Source of the DNA: Klebsiella sp. WP3-W18-ESBL-02
Lineage (GTDB): Bacteria; Pseudomonadota; Gammaproteobacteria; Enterobacterales; Enterobacteriaceae
Direction: 5' to 3'
Assembly: GCF_014168815.1 (NCBI RefSeq)
Contig: NZ_AP021973.1
Location: forward strand, 166,472-230,471
Length of the DNA stretch: 64,000 nt
A program made the translations under genes and the position numbers. The notes beneath the pieces were generated by a model. The model saw only the letters and a program-made list of their open reading frames with translations. It had not been told where the DNA came from and did not search any database. Shown here in pieces: positions 26,412 to 34,949 of the stretch (positions are counted from its first letter, which is position 1; every line of letters starts with the position of its first letter).

Positions 26412-27006
26412 GGGTGTATCGTTGTTCGCGCCACGGATCGCCGTAGATGTGATAGCCGTGCAGCTCCCAAAAGCCGGCCTCGTCACGCGTCGTGAATTGC
26501 AGCGCATTCACCCATTTGGCGGATTTCCAGAAGTAAAGGTGCGGCACTAGAAGACGCGCCGGCCCCCCATGATCGCGGGAAAGTGGCTTGCCCGCATAAC
26601 TGAGGGCGACCATCGCTTTCCCGGAAAGCAGATCCGTCAGAGGGACGTTTGTCGAATAATTATCGTAGCAGTGCGCCAAGACGAAATCGGTAGGCCGATC
26701 AAGCTCTGCATCTGCAAGGATGTCTTCAATGAGTACACCCTCCCAAACGGTATCCAGTTTGGACCAAGAGGTGACGCAGTGAATATCCTTTGTCACCTGG
26801 GTCTTTGGTAGAGTGTTGAATTCGCCCCAATTCCACGTTTTGACGGGCTTCGGACCAATTTTGACTGTGAATTTCCAGTCGGAGGGCTCTACCCTCGGCG
26901 TAGGGCCGGCCGACAGAACAGGGAAATCCTCCACCAGATGCTGACCTGGCGGAATCCGATCGGACTGGTCGCCTGAACCGCGACCGGTGAAACCTCTGGT
27001 GACCAT
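26404..27006 (-). CDS. Cytosolic sulfite-oxidase-like molybdopterin enzyme
   Basis: 200 residues from the ATG at 27006 (MVTRGFTGRGSGDQSDR). Oxidoreductase molybdopterin-binding domain with the molybdenum-ligand cysteine in KDIHCVTSWSKLD, then GGPARLLVPHLYFWKSAKWV and a conserved C-terminal HGYHIYGDPWREQRY. No Tat or Sec signal, unlike MsrP/YedY, so it acts in the cytoplasm. Partner of the overlapping flavin reductase. Related MsrP repairs methionine sulfoxide; a similar repair role beside msrA/msrB is plausible but inferred. Confidence 0.85.
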   Translation of the reverse strand: MVTRGFTGRGSGDQSDRIPPGQHLVEDFPVLSAGPTPRVEPSDWKFTVKIGPKPVKTWNWGEFNTLPKTQVTKDIHCVTSWSKLDTVWEGVLIEDILADAELDRPTDFVLAHCYDNYSTNVPLTDLLSGKAMVALSYAGKPLSRDHGGPARLLVPHLYFWKSAKWVNALQFTTRDEAGFWELHGYHIYGDPWREQRYTHD

Positions 27007-27473
27007 AGTGACCCCTCTTGCTCGATACGGCAGACCGAAGCCGGCCTTCATTTCAGTACTCTGCGTAAAGCATTTGCCCGCACATCCGCCGAATAAGCCA
27101 ATCGACTAAAAATCAGATACAGATGCTCTATCATCGTAAAAAATCGCGTATCGAACATAGCGTCAGGCCAGCATGATTCCCAATACCCAATGGCTATAGG
27201 GTAGATAACCCCAAGGCTGCGTACGCTGATCTGCGGTATGCGGAGCGGAAGTTGCAGGTTCGCTCTCAAACGGATGGGCAGCGTGCAAAGCTCAAGGCTC
27301 ACCAGCGCATGGTTGCCCAGTTCGCGCTCGCCGGCAGCTTGAGTATATTAAGGACGAAATGTCGATCTGATCTATTCTGGCTTCAGGAAATAGGGAAAAT
27401 AAGGTCGGACGTTCGCGCACCGTCGCGACGCGCGATCATCCACTAAGCTTCTGTATCGGGGTTGGAGGATCAG
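27007..27473. other. Divergent intergenic region
   Basis: Between the minus-strand sulfite-oxidase-like gene and the plus-strand redoxin. It should hold promoters for both. An 84-codon frame at 27048-27302 (minus) lacks coding character. No clear operator was seen. Confidence 0.4.
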
Positions 27474-27944
27474 ATGAACGAGATCGAACGACAAGCGCCT
27501 GAGCTGCGGGTGCAAAAATGGATTGGCAAAGATGGGGAAAGTATCGCGCCGTTCAAACTGTCAGATATCGGGCCCGGCCCGAAAATCTTGTTTGCCTTCC
27601 AGCATTGGTGCCAAGGTTGCCATTTGCATGGGTTTCCGACGCTACAAAAGTTGCATGCAGCGTTGAGCTCAAAAGACGTGGGGTTCGCAGTGATCCAGAC
27701 CGTCTTCGAAGGAACGCATGAGAATACCTTCGAGAAGTTGCGCGTGAACCAGCTCAAGTATGAGCTTCCTATCGTTTTCGGTCACGACGAGCAACCGACC
27801 GGCTCGCCGTTTCCAACCTTCATGGAAGACTACCGCACACGAGGAACTCCGTGGTTTACGGTTATCGACGCTGGCGGTAGCATTGTTTTCTCGGACTTCC
27901 ATCTCGACGCGGAGCGACTAGTGAAGCAACTTGAGCAAGGTTAA
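27474..27944 (+). CDS. Thioredoxin-fold redoxin (AhpC/TSA-like)
   Basis: 156 residues from the ATG at 27474, 6 bp after GGAGG. Thioredoxin fold with a CxxC site in FQHWCQGCHLHGF (about res. 46), then FAVIQTVFEGTHENT, and a cis-Pro region RTRGTPWFTVIDAGG. Lacks a signal peptide. Probably a cytoplasmic disulfide or peroxide reductase. The only gene of the GC-rich block on the plus strand, divergent from the sulfite-oxidase-like operon. Confidence 0.8.
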   Translation: MNEIERQAPELRVQKWIGKDGESIAPFKLSDIGPGPKILFAFQHWCQGCHLHGFPTLQKLHAALSSKDVGFAVIQTVFEGTHENTFEKLRVNQLKYELPIVFGHDEQPTGSPFPTFMEDYRTRGTPWFTVIDAGGSIVFSDFHLDAERLVKQLEQG

Positions 27945-28075
27945 TCGTTGGAAGGTGGGCAATCATCCTGATTGCCACCCATCCCCTGATGCCCACTACA
28001 GGCGTTGCGCGCTGTAACTCTGTTGATCAGCGTGCGAAAACCCGGATCCGGATAGGAGGAGCGTCAACGATTGAA

Positions 28076-28273
28076 TCAATCCGTTGGGAGAGGGCGGCTC
28101 CGCTCCGTCAGCTCGGCAATAGATAACCCATTCTCGCCGAGCAACTCTCTGATCCGATCGACGATATGAGCCCCTAGCGCCGCTGTCTTGGTCCCCCCCA
28201 CAGATTCCCAAGATGCGAGTTCACACGCCGATACCTCGTGGTCAGCGCCGAAGTGCTTCTGTCGGTATGTCAC
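28076..28273 (-). CDS. Small unknown protein, coupled to DUF1330 gene
   Basis: GTG start at 28273 overlaps the stop of the DUF1330 gene by 4 bp (GTGA). 65 residues, MTYRQKHFGADHEVSACELA at the start and a helical middle (GAHIVDRIRELLGEN). No recognised family; it could be the truncated start of a longer gene. Confidence 0.4.
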   Translation of the reverse strand: MTYRQKHFGADHEVSACELASWESVGGTKTAALGAHIVDRIRELLGENGLSIAELTERSRPLPTD

Positions 28274-28563
28274 CGCCGCCCTTCAATGATAAAGGCGCGG
28301 TAACGGGAACCGGCAAAGCGTTGAGCAGCGATGGTTTGGTAGGCGGGACTGTCATACCAGTCGCGAGCGGCCTGCATCGTCGGGAAACGCAAGATTACGG
28401 CCCCTTCGATGGGCGGCCCCTCCAAATGCTGGATCGCGCCATAAGCGGCGAGAAAGGTAACGTCGTGACCATCGAACGATGGTCCGACGCCTGCAGAATA
28501 GGTTGCGAGTGCATGTGGGTCGCTGGTTTCTTCCCGCGTAAAGACGACGAACGCTTCCATCAT
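28270..28563 (-). CDS. DUF1330 family protein
   Basis: 97 residues, one ferredoxin-like dimeric alpha-beta barrel: MEAFVVFTREETSDPHALA, then GAIQHLEGPPIEGAVILRFP and the conserved ARDWYDSPAYQTIAAQRFAG. DUF1330 belongs to the EthD/NIPSNAP-like group of unknown function. Follows the GlcG-like gene in the same direction with 58 bp between. Confidence 0.8.
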   Translation of the reverse strand: MMEAFVVFTREETSDPHALATYSAGVGPSFDGHDVTFLAAYGAIQHLEGPPIEGAVILRFPTMQAARDWYDSPAYQTIAAQRFAGSRYRAFIIEGRR

Positions 28564-28621
28564 TAGGCCTCTCAAAGGTTGGATCTGTTGGCCATTACCA
28601 CCGGTGATGGCCTCACAGTCG

Positions 28622-29053
28622 TCAGGCTGGCAACTGGAACCCGATTTTCATGAGTGCCTCGACGCACGCATCCTGATCCTGCTGATAGTTGCCTCCGGAG
28701 ATGCCTATGCCGCCGATCAACTTCCCATCCTCCAGAATCGGATAACCGCCGCCGACAGCGACCATCCGAGGGCGATAGGCTAGCGGCGCCACTTTTGGAT
28801 CGTTGGTCACATAGTCGTTCCAGACATGGGTCGGGAACCCAAACGAGGCGGAACTCCAGGCCTTGTCGATGGCAACATCGACGGTAAGGAACGGCGCATC
28901 GTCGGTGCGCTCGAACGCGCGCAGGTTACCGGTGGCGTCGACGACGGCGACGGCAGCCGGGATGCCGATGGCACGGGCCGCAGCGAGCGCCGCGTCGATG
29001 AGGGCGACTGCGGTTTCGCGGTTGATCGAGGCGGTGGCAATAGATTTGGTCAT
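28622..29053 (-). CDS. GlcG/HbpS-type (DUF336) protein
   Basis: 143 residues from MTKSIATASINRETAVALID. Typical Haem_degrading/DUF336 pattern: ALAAARAIGIPAAVAVVDATG, RPRMVAVGGGYPILEDGKL and GGIGISGGNYQQDQ. HbpS of this family binds heme and senses oxidative stress in Streptomyces; a soluble stress-related role is possible here. Downstream of the quinone-oxidoreductase gene in the same direction. Confidence 0.8.
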   Translation of the reverse strand: MTKSIATASINRETAVALIDAALAAARAIGIPAAVAVVDATGNLRAFERTDDAPFLTVDVAIDKAWSSASFGFPTHVWNDYVTNDPKVAPLAYRPRMVAVGGGYPILEDGKLIGGIGISGGNYQQDQDACVEALMKIGFQLPA

Positions 29054-29125
29054 GGGATTCTCATCGCTGGGGCATAACCCGTTCGGCTTTTTGAGGTTGG
29101 ACAAGATGTTTGGCGATCGCGGTCG

Positions 29126-30139
29126 TTAGAAGCCTTCGAGGACGATCTTGCCTTTAGCCGCGCCACTTTCGATCAGTGCATGCACCGTCTTCAGATTGGC
29201 GGCATTGATCGGCGACAGTCGCCGGGTCAGCGTCGTGCGGATTTTGCCGTCGTCAACCAGCGCTGCCATCGCATCCAGAATCTCGCCCTGCTCATTCATG
29301 TCGGGCGTGCCGTAGATCGACCGCGTGAACATCAGCTCGTGGTGGATCGACACCGCCTTGCGCTTGAAAACCATGATATCGAATGCCTTGGGATCGTCGA
29401 TCAGTCCGAACCGTCCTTGTGGGGCGATCAGTTCGGCGATGTCGGCGACATGTTGCTCGGTATGTGTGGTCGAAAAGACGAAAGCGGGAGCACCGATGCC
29501 GAGTTCGGCGATCTGTGGCGCGAGCGGACGAGAATGGTCGATGACGTGGTGAGCTCCAAGCCCTCTTACCCACTCTTGGGTTTCCGGTCGAGAGGCTGTG
29601 GCGATGACGGTGAGGTCCGTGCGCTGTCGCGCGATCTGGACGGCGATCGACCCAACCCCGCCCGCGCCACCGATGATGAGGATCGCCTCCGCCGCACCGG
29701 GTACGGGCTTCGCCACGTCCAGGCGGTCGAACATCGCCTCCCAGGCCGTCAACGTCGTCAGCGGCAGCGCCGCCGCTTCCGCCCAGGAGAGCGACGCAGG
29801 TTTGTGACCGACAATCCGGGCGTCGACGAGATGGAACTCCGCATTGGTACCGGGCCGTGTGATCGATCCGGCATAATAGACCTCGTCGCCTAACTCGAAC
29901 TGCGTGACGTCGGGGCCGACCTCGCGCACAATCCCGGCGGCATCCCATCCCAGCACCTTCCAATCGCCATCTGCCGGCGGCGTGCTGTTGCGGACCTTGT
30001 AGTCGACCGGGTTGACCGAGACGGCCTTCACCTCAACCAGGATATCGTATCCTGCAGCGACAGGCCGAGGCAGATTGATGTCGACCAGCGCGGCATCCGC
30101 GGCGATGGGTCCCGGAACCTTGTAACCAATGGCTTTCAT
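29126..30139 (-). CDS. Zinc-less MDR quinone/alcohol oxidoreductase
   Basis: 337 residues of the medium-chain dehydrogenase superfamily. GroES-like N-terminal half (VKAVSVNPVDYKVRNSTPP); Rossmann half with ILIIGGAGGVGSIAVQIARQ at about 152-171. The structural-zinc cysteine cluster is absent, as in NADPH:quinone oxidoreductases (QOR/ZADH1 group). It probably reduces quinones or electrophilic carbonyls formed under oxidative stress. Confidence 0.85.
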   Translation of the reverse strand: MKAIGYKVPGPIAADAALVDINLPRPVAAGYDILVEVKAVSVNPVDYKVRNSTPPADGDWKVLGWDAAGIVREVGPDVTQFELGDEVYYAGSITRPGTNAEFHLVDARIVGHKPASLSWAEAAALPLTTLTAWEAMFDRLDVAKPVPGAAEAILIIGGAGGVGSIAVQIARQRTDLTVIATASRPETQEWVRGLGAHHVIDHSRPLAPQIAELGIGAPAFVFSTTHTEQHVADIAELIAPQGRFGLIDDPKAFDIMVFKRKAVSIHHELMFTRSIYGTPDMNEQGEILDAMAALVDDGKIRTTLTRRLSPINAANLKTVHALIESGAAKGKIVLEGF

Positions 30140-30184
30140 AAATGTCTCCAGCTTGCTTGATCGGATGACGCGAATGCTCGTTAG

Positions 30185-30493
30185 TCAACTTCTTCTACAT
30201 TGAGGTCCCGACTCTTGAACTGGGTCGCGGTAGCAGATTTCATCGAACACGTCGATCAACAGGCCCTTATGCTCGGTCGCCGGATCGGTGATCGCGTAGA
30301 GGGTGGAGGCGTTATCGCCATCATCACCGCTTCCGAGGCGAAACGCCGCGTCGACGCAGATGCCGCACGGACCGATGGTTGATCCTGGCTCGAGATCGAC
30401 GAGATTGCTGTCCTTGACGCGCTATTCGCGGTCTTAGCCCTTGGCGATGAAGGACTGAACTGCTTGTAGAGCGTCGGTCAGCTGCTATGTCAT
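30185..30493 (-). pseudogene. Decayed small gene with three in-frame stops
   Basis: One frame from ATG (30493) to TGA (30185) spans 102 codons with TAG, TAA and TAG in the first third. The remainder reads as convincing protein: KDSNLVDLEPGSTIGPCGIC, then VDAAFRLGSGDDGDNASTLY and DPATEHKGLLIDVFDEICY. I do not know the family. It lies between corA and the MDR gene in operon orientation, so the block is beginning to erode. Confidence 0.6.
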
Positions 30494-30586
30494 GGACGCA
30501 CCTTCATCTTGAGTTGGATTGGACAAGCTTCCGTATAAGGCCCGCTGTAACCGTCAGATGACGGCGAAGAAAACGATGGGCAGTAT

Positions 30587-31555
30587 TCACAGCCACTTAG
30601 CCTTCTTGAAGCGCACAAATAGGAAAACGCACGATATCGCTATCACTCCGAGCACGACAAAGTATCCGTAGGCCGTGTCCAGCTCCGGCATGTGCTTAAA
30701 GTTCATGCCGTATATTCCAGCGATCGCCGTCGGGACTGCCAGTATTGCCGCCCAAGCCGCCAGCTGGCGGGTGATCACCCCCGTCCTTTGCGCTTCAAGA
30801 AGGCTGCTGGCCTCAAAGACCGTGGACAGGACAAGCAGGAGGCCGTCGACCATGGACTGCACGCGGTGGACATGGTCCGCGACGTCGTGGAAATATGGTG
30901 TCATTTCGGCGCTGATGCAGGGAAAGTGGCCGCGAACGAGCTTTCGCACCAGCTCGGCCATAGCCCCGAGCGTGCGCTGGAACCGCGTGAGTTCGGACCT
31001 TAGTTCGAAGATTCGCGCCACCTCTTCTGGCCCGAGGAAATCGTGCAGCGACCGTCGCTCCATCGCCAGGACGTCGTCCTCGATCATTTCGAAGATGGGC
31101 AGATACTGGTCGACCACGCGATGCAAGATCGCGTGCAGCACATAGTCGACACCCTTGCCGAACTGCGTCGGCGATGCCTCGAGTTGCTCCCGAAGTTTGC
31201 CCAGCGCTCCGGCATTGCCGTGCCGCACGGTGATAAGGTGATTGTGACCGGTGAAGATCGCCATCTTGCCGTAGCTGATCCGGTCGCCGACCAGCTCGGC
31301 GGTCTGCGCGACGACGTACAACTCATCGTTGTAGACCTCGAGCTTGGGCGGGCACAGCGGGTGCATCGCGTTGTCGATCGCCAACGGATGAAGATTATAT
31401 GTCCTTTGGATCGCGAGTAGTTCCTCGGGGGTGGGTTCGCTAAGCGCGATCCAGCAGAAGCCCGAGCGACTCTCGCCCAACTTGACGTGCTCATCGAGCG
31501 CGATTTCGCGAACTCGCTTGCCTTCGTTGTAATAATAGGCGGCGATGATGCTCAT
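30587..31555 (-). CDS. corA: CorA-type magnesium/divalent metal transporter
   Basis: 322 residues from MSIIAAYYYNEGKRVREIAL. Long soluble N-terminal funnel domain and two C-terminal transmembrane helices; the pore signature YGMNF follows TM1 (AAILAVPTAIAGIYGMNF). Ends with a basic FKKAKWL tail. The start overlaps the GST stop by 4 bp (ATGA). Moves Mg2+ (or Co2+/Ni2+) across the inner membrane. Its presence in an oxidant-defence operon suggests metal homeostasis under stress. Confidence 0.9.
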   Translation of the reverse strand: MSIIAAYYYNEGKRVREIALDEHVKLGESRSGFCWIALSEPTPEELLAIQRTYNLHPLAIDNAMHPLCPPKLEVYNDELYVVAQTAELVGDRISYGKMAIFTGHNHLITVRHGNAGALGKLREQLEASPTQFGKGVDYVLHAILHRVVDQYLPIFEMIEDDVLAMERRSLHDFLGPEEVARIFELRSELTRFQRTLGAMAELVRKLVRGHFPCISAEMTPYFHDVADHVHRVQSMVDGLLLVLSTVFEASSLLEAQRTGVITRQLAAWAAILAVPTAIAGIYGMNFKHMPELDTAYGYFVVLGVIAISCVFLFVRFKKAKWL

Positions 31556-32256
31556 GCTGGCCTCGCGGGAATGTGGAGGCCACGCTGGACGGCCGGTCGA
31601 GCCAGCCCGCGTCCAAGCCATGCGCGGACGTTCGAAAAGCTGCTGAGGCCAAGGATGTCACCCGCAGCGTAGAATTCCACCAGCGCATTCACCCAGCCGA
31701 GCGTCGCGATGTCCGCGATCGAATAGTCGTCGACGATCCAGTCGCGGCCTTCCAGCCGGCGATCCAGAATCCCCAGCAGACGCGTGGATTCGTCGATAAA
31801 GCGCTGTTGCGGCCGCTTGTCCTCATAGTCCTTGCCGCCAAATCGCAGGAAGAAGCCGAGCTGACCGAACATCGGCCCGATGGCCGACATCTGAAAGAAC
31901 ACCCACGCTAGGGTCTCGTAACGCTGGCCTGGTTCGGTGGAGATGAACTGACCCGTCTTGTCGGCCAGATAGAGGAGGATCGCACCGGATTCCCATAAGG
32001 CGATGGGTCTACCGTCAGGGCCAGCCGGATCGATGATCGCCGGTATGCGTCCGTTCGGGTTCAGCGACACGAACGCCGGATCCTTCGACTCGTTGTTCGA
32101 GATGTCGATCAGGTGGGGCTCGTACGCCAGGCCAGTCTCCTCAAGCATGATCGAGACCTTGACGCCATTGGGCGTAGGGGCTGCGTAGAGTTGCAGGCGA
32201 TCGGGATGAGATGCCGGCCAGCGCTGCGTGATCGGAAAGGACGAGAGGTCTGGCAT
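31552..32256 (-). CDS. Glutathione S-transferase, YfcG/Ure2p-like
   Basis: 234 residues from MPDLSSFPITQRWPASHPDR. N-terminal thioredoxin-like domain with NGVKVSIMLEETGLAYE, NPNGRIPAIID and the ESGAILLYLADK glutathione site; C-terminal helical domain (RRLEGRDWIVDDYSIADIAT). The YfcG group has disulfide-bond reductase activity with glutathione, suiting the glutaredoxin elsewhere in the block. Overlaps corA by 4 bp. Confidence 0.85.
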   Translation of the reverse strand: MPDLSSFPITQRWPASHPDRLQLYAAPTPNGVKVSIMLEETGLAYEPHLIDISNNESKDPAFVSLNPNGRIPAIIDPAGPDGRPIALWESGAILLYLADKTGQFISTEPGQRYETLAWVFFQMSAIGPMFGQLGFFLRFGGKDYEDKRPQQRFIDESTRLLGILDRRLEGRDWIVDDYSIADIATLGWVNALVEFYAAGDILGLSSFSNVRAWLGRGLARPAVQRGLHIPARPA

Positions 32257-32396
32257 AAATCTGCGATCCTGGTGTTGCGATGGCGACTGACTGGAACGAG
32301 CCGTCACTCTGAAGTAGGGTTCGATGACCGCGTCGCTGAACGACGCGGTCACGAAGATTGCGGACCGGATCGGCGCAGTGGCAACGGCAGTGAAGC

Positions 32397-32936
32397 CTAT
32401 TCCGCCGCGGTCCCGGCCGCTGGCTGTACGTCGTCAACCTTTTGGCGCTTCGGAAGCACCCAGCCGGGACGGACGAAGTGGCAGGTGTAGCCGCCCGGGC
32501 GCTTCTCCAGATAATCCTGGTGATCGGGCTCGGCCTCCCAGAACTCGCCGACCGGCTGGACCTCGGTCACCACTTTGCCATCCCACAGCCCCGAGGCATC
32601 CACATCGGCGATCGTATCCTCGGCGACGCGCTTCTGCTCCTCGTCGACATAATAGATGCCCGACCGGTAGGAGAGCCCACGATCATTGCCCTGGCGGTTC
32701 AGCGTCGTCGGATCGTGGATCTGGAAGAAGAATTCCAGGATGTTCCGGTAGCTCGTCACTGTCGGGTCGAAGACAATCTCGATCCCCTCGGCATGCGTGC
32801 CGTGATTACGATACGTGGCGTTCGGAATATCGCCGCCCGTGTAACCCACACGGGTCGAGATGATGCCGGGCCGCTTGCGGATCAGATCCTGCATGCCCCA
32901 GAAACATCCTCCTGCGAGAACAGCGCGCTGATGCAT
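32397..32936 (-). CDS. msrA: Peptide methionine-(S)-sulfoxide reductase
   Basis: 179 residues. GCFWG signature at residues 10-14 with the nucleophilic Cys11, VGYTGGDIPNATYRNHGTHA, then IEIVFDPTVTSYRNILEFFF, and a second cysteine in GGYTCHFVRPGW that may resolve the sulfenate. Repairs S-form methionine sulfoxide in proteins; methionine is a main target of hypochlorite. Follows msrB with a 1-bp gap. Confidence 0.95.
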   Translation of the reverse strand: MHQRAVLAGGCFWGMQDLIRKRPGIISTRVGYTGGDIPNATYRNHGTHAEGIEIVFDPTVTSYRNILEFFFQIHDPTTLNRQGNDRGLSYRSGIYYVDEEQKRVAEDTIADVDASGLWDGKVVTEVQPVGEFWEAEPDHQDYLEKRPGGYTCHFVRPGWVLPKRQKVDDVQPAAGTAAE

Positions 32937-32937
32937 G

Positions 32938-33393
32938 TTAAGCCTCCTCTACTTGATCGAGATATTCACCGTATCCCTCGGACTCCATCTCGTCGCGCGG
33001 GATGAAGCGAAGGGACGCTGAGTTGATGCAGTACCGCAGACCGCCGCGGTCGGAAGGACCATCGGGGAACACATGGCCGAGATGACTGTCTGCGTGTACT
33101 GACCTGACCTCCGTCCGGACCATGCCGTGTGCGCTGTCCCGCACCTCGTTCACGTTTGCCGAAACGATCGGCTTGGTGAAGCTGGGCCAGCCAGTACCCG
33201 AATCGAACTTGTCCGTCGAAGCGAACAGTGGCTCTCCCGACACTATGTCGACGTAGATGCCAGGCTCCTTGTTGTCGTTGTACTCGCCCGTGAAGGGCCT
33301 TTCGGTGCCCGCCTCCTGGGTAATTCGGTGTTGCTCGGGAGTCAGGTGGTCGATTGCTGTCTGTGACTTTTCAAACTTCATTACAGTCTCCAA
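32938..33393 (-). CDS. msrB: Peptide methionine-(R)-sulfoxide reductase
   Basis: 151 residues (METVMKFEKSQTAIDHL; a second ATG is 4 codons in). SelR fold: GTGWPSFTKPI, VRSVHADSHLGHVFPDGP and the catalytic cysteine in GGLRYCINSASLRFIP. The two CxxC pairs that hold zinc in E. coli MsrB are absent (GIYVDIVSGEPLF replaces the first), so this is the zinc-free form. First gene of the msrB-msrA-gst-corA run. Confidence 0.95.
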   Translation of the reverse strand: METVMKFEKSQTAIDHLTPEQHRITQEAGTERPFTGEYNDNKEPGIYVDIVSGEPLFASTDKFDSGTGWPSFTKPIVSANVNEVRDSAHGMVRTEVRSVHADSHLGHVFPDGPSDRGGLRYCINSASLRFIPRDEMESEGYGEYLDQVEEA

Positions 33394-33634
33394 TACTTAT
33401 CTAGAGGGCCAGGCACGCTACCGCTAATTTTTTATGTCTCCTGATTTGCTCCTACAATGGTAGTGGGATGGCAAACGAGGTTTTACTAAGTGTTGGAAAA
33501 TTAGAGATTTAAATTTCGCGTCTATTAGTTCTAGCGCAACTGAGTGGTTAAGCAAGTACGTAATCAGTAAATATTAAAAAAATAACACAAAAGCACGATT
33601 ATATAATACAGTGTCAGTGTTTTATGATAATCAA
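33394..33634. other. AT-rich stretch upstream of msrB
   Basis: Should contain the promoter of the msrB operon. Composition drops sharply to AT-rich at about 33410, marking the end of the alphaproteobacterial-like block. It holds a single TACAATGGTAGTG, which resembles a plasmid iteron half but is isolated. Confidence 0.4.
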
Positions 33635-33644
33635 CAACGCCTGT

Positions 33645-34872
33645 CAAGGCAATCGCATGAAGCTCACCTGAGACCTAATAGTTCAGCCCGATAATCATCA
33701 GAGGTTGCAGCAATCAGCCTTCGTGCCTTGATGCCACCCTTGCGCTTGACCGGATCCAACCGGATCAAATTCAATGTAAGTTGCTTGAGAACGGCCATGT
33801 TGTGGGCAGCATGCCCGGTTCGGATCCGCATCTGATCGTCACCAAAAATGACATCCATGCACCAGTGGACGCGGTTCTCCACGCCCCAGTGCGCCCTGAT
33901 GGCATGTGCGATGCGCTCTGCATCCGGAGCAAGACTGCTGATGTAGTAACGGCGCTCCAGGCTGGTCTGGTTGCCCACAGTCCGCTCGGACTCCAGCATC
34001 ACGAAAGTGCGCAGTCCTGGCCAGCGTTCTGGCTGTGGCAGGCACTGGAGTTGGTCGAAAACATGGCAGCGACGAACCTCCAGCCGGCCATGGTCCTTCT
34101 CGACATGCTCGAAGTGCGCATGGGGTACCCGGGCAGGATCGCCGTCCAAAAAGGTGTCAGCGAAGTCATCGATCGCTTCGGCCAGCTTCGGCTGGTTTCC
34201 CTTGATGGCCAGCAGATAGTGCGCCCCGCGATCGAGAATGGCCTGTGCAATGTCCGGCTGGGTACCCATGGCATCGATCGTCACGATGCAGCCCTCAAGC
34301 GCCAGTGTGGCCAGCAGCTCAGGAATGGCGGTCTTCTCGTTGGACTTCTGGGAGGTCGCCCTCTGCCCGAGAATCAGCCCTGAATCAGCCGCAAAAGCGC
34401 TGACCAGGTGCAACGGGGCCGTGTTTTTCTTGCCGGAGCGGCGACTGGTCTTGCCGTCTAGGGCAACCACTTGCGGAGAAAGGGCCGGTAGGATCGCCGC
34501 AACCCAACAGCGGAAGGCCTGCTCGAACTCCTCTGGATCGATCAGGCTGAATAGCCGTCCAAAGGTGTCGTGTGAGGGAATGCCGTGGGGTAGTTTCAGA
34601 ATACGGCGGAACCAGTCCAGCCGCTGCTCAGCCCAGAGTTCGATTTCGATGAAGGTGTCAGCGCCGGCAAGCACGCCGCAGATAGCCACGACCAGTGTTT
34701 CGACCAGGTCGTGACGAATCTTGCCCTGCTGACGGGGATCATTGATGGCGACCAGAACATCGGAGATTGGTATGTGATGCGACATTGCAGGGCATCCTGA
34801 GTAGAGAGGCGCTCAGGATGCCCGCTGGGAAAGGACTCATTCAAATCGGCAGGCGTTCATGCGATTGCCCTG
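33645..34872 (-). mobile_element. ISAs1-family insertion sequence
   Basis: 1228 bp. Ends CAAGGCAATCGCATGAA and, reversed, CAGGGCAATCGCATGAA. Flanked by an identical 10-bp duplication CAACGCCTGT (33635-33644 and 34873-34882), within the 8-10 bp range of the family. A complete, recently inserted element. Confidence 0.9.
33664..34785 (-). CDS. ISAs1-family transposase
   Basis: 373 residues. DDE transposase of the ISAs1/IS1358 type: PSHDTFGRLFSLIDPEEFEQ, VVALDGKTSRRSG, CIVTIDAMGTQ and the C-terminal HWGVENRVHWCMDVIF signature. Uninterrupted and likely active. Accounts for the whole IS. Confidence 0.95.
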   Translation of the reverse strand: MSHHIPISDVLVAINDPRQQGKIRHDLVETLVVAICGVLAGADTFIEIELWAEQRLDWFRRILKLPHGIPSHDTFGRLFSLIDPEEFEQAFRCWVAAILPALSPQVVALDGKTSRRSGKKNTAPLHLVSAFAADSGLILGQRATSQKSNEKTAIPELLATLALEGCIVTIDAMGTQPDIAQAILDRGAHYLLAIKGNQPKLAEAIDDFADTFLDGDPARVPHAHFEHVEKDHGRLEVRRCHVFDQLQCLPQPERWPGLRTFVMLESERTVGNQTSLERRYYISSLAPDAERIAHAIRAHWGVENRVHWCMDVIFGDDQMRIRTGHAAHNMAVLKQLTLNLIRLDPVKRKGGIKARRLIAATSDDYRAELLGLR

Positions 34873-34949
34873 CAACGCCTGTTTAGATGCTGGTAGATGC
34901 GAATTTTTTGGCGTACAGTCAAAATTTTCTGATGGTTGCTTAGTGTGTT

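Noticed and set aside
27048..27302. 84-residue minus-strand ORF
   Set aside because: Lies in a divergent promoter region; composition is not protein-like compared with its GC-rich neighbours, and no ribosome site.
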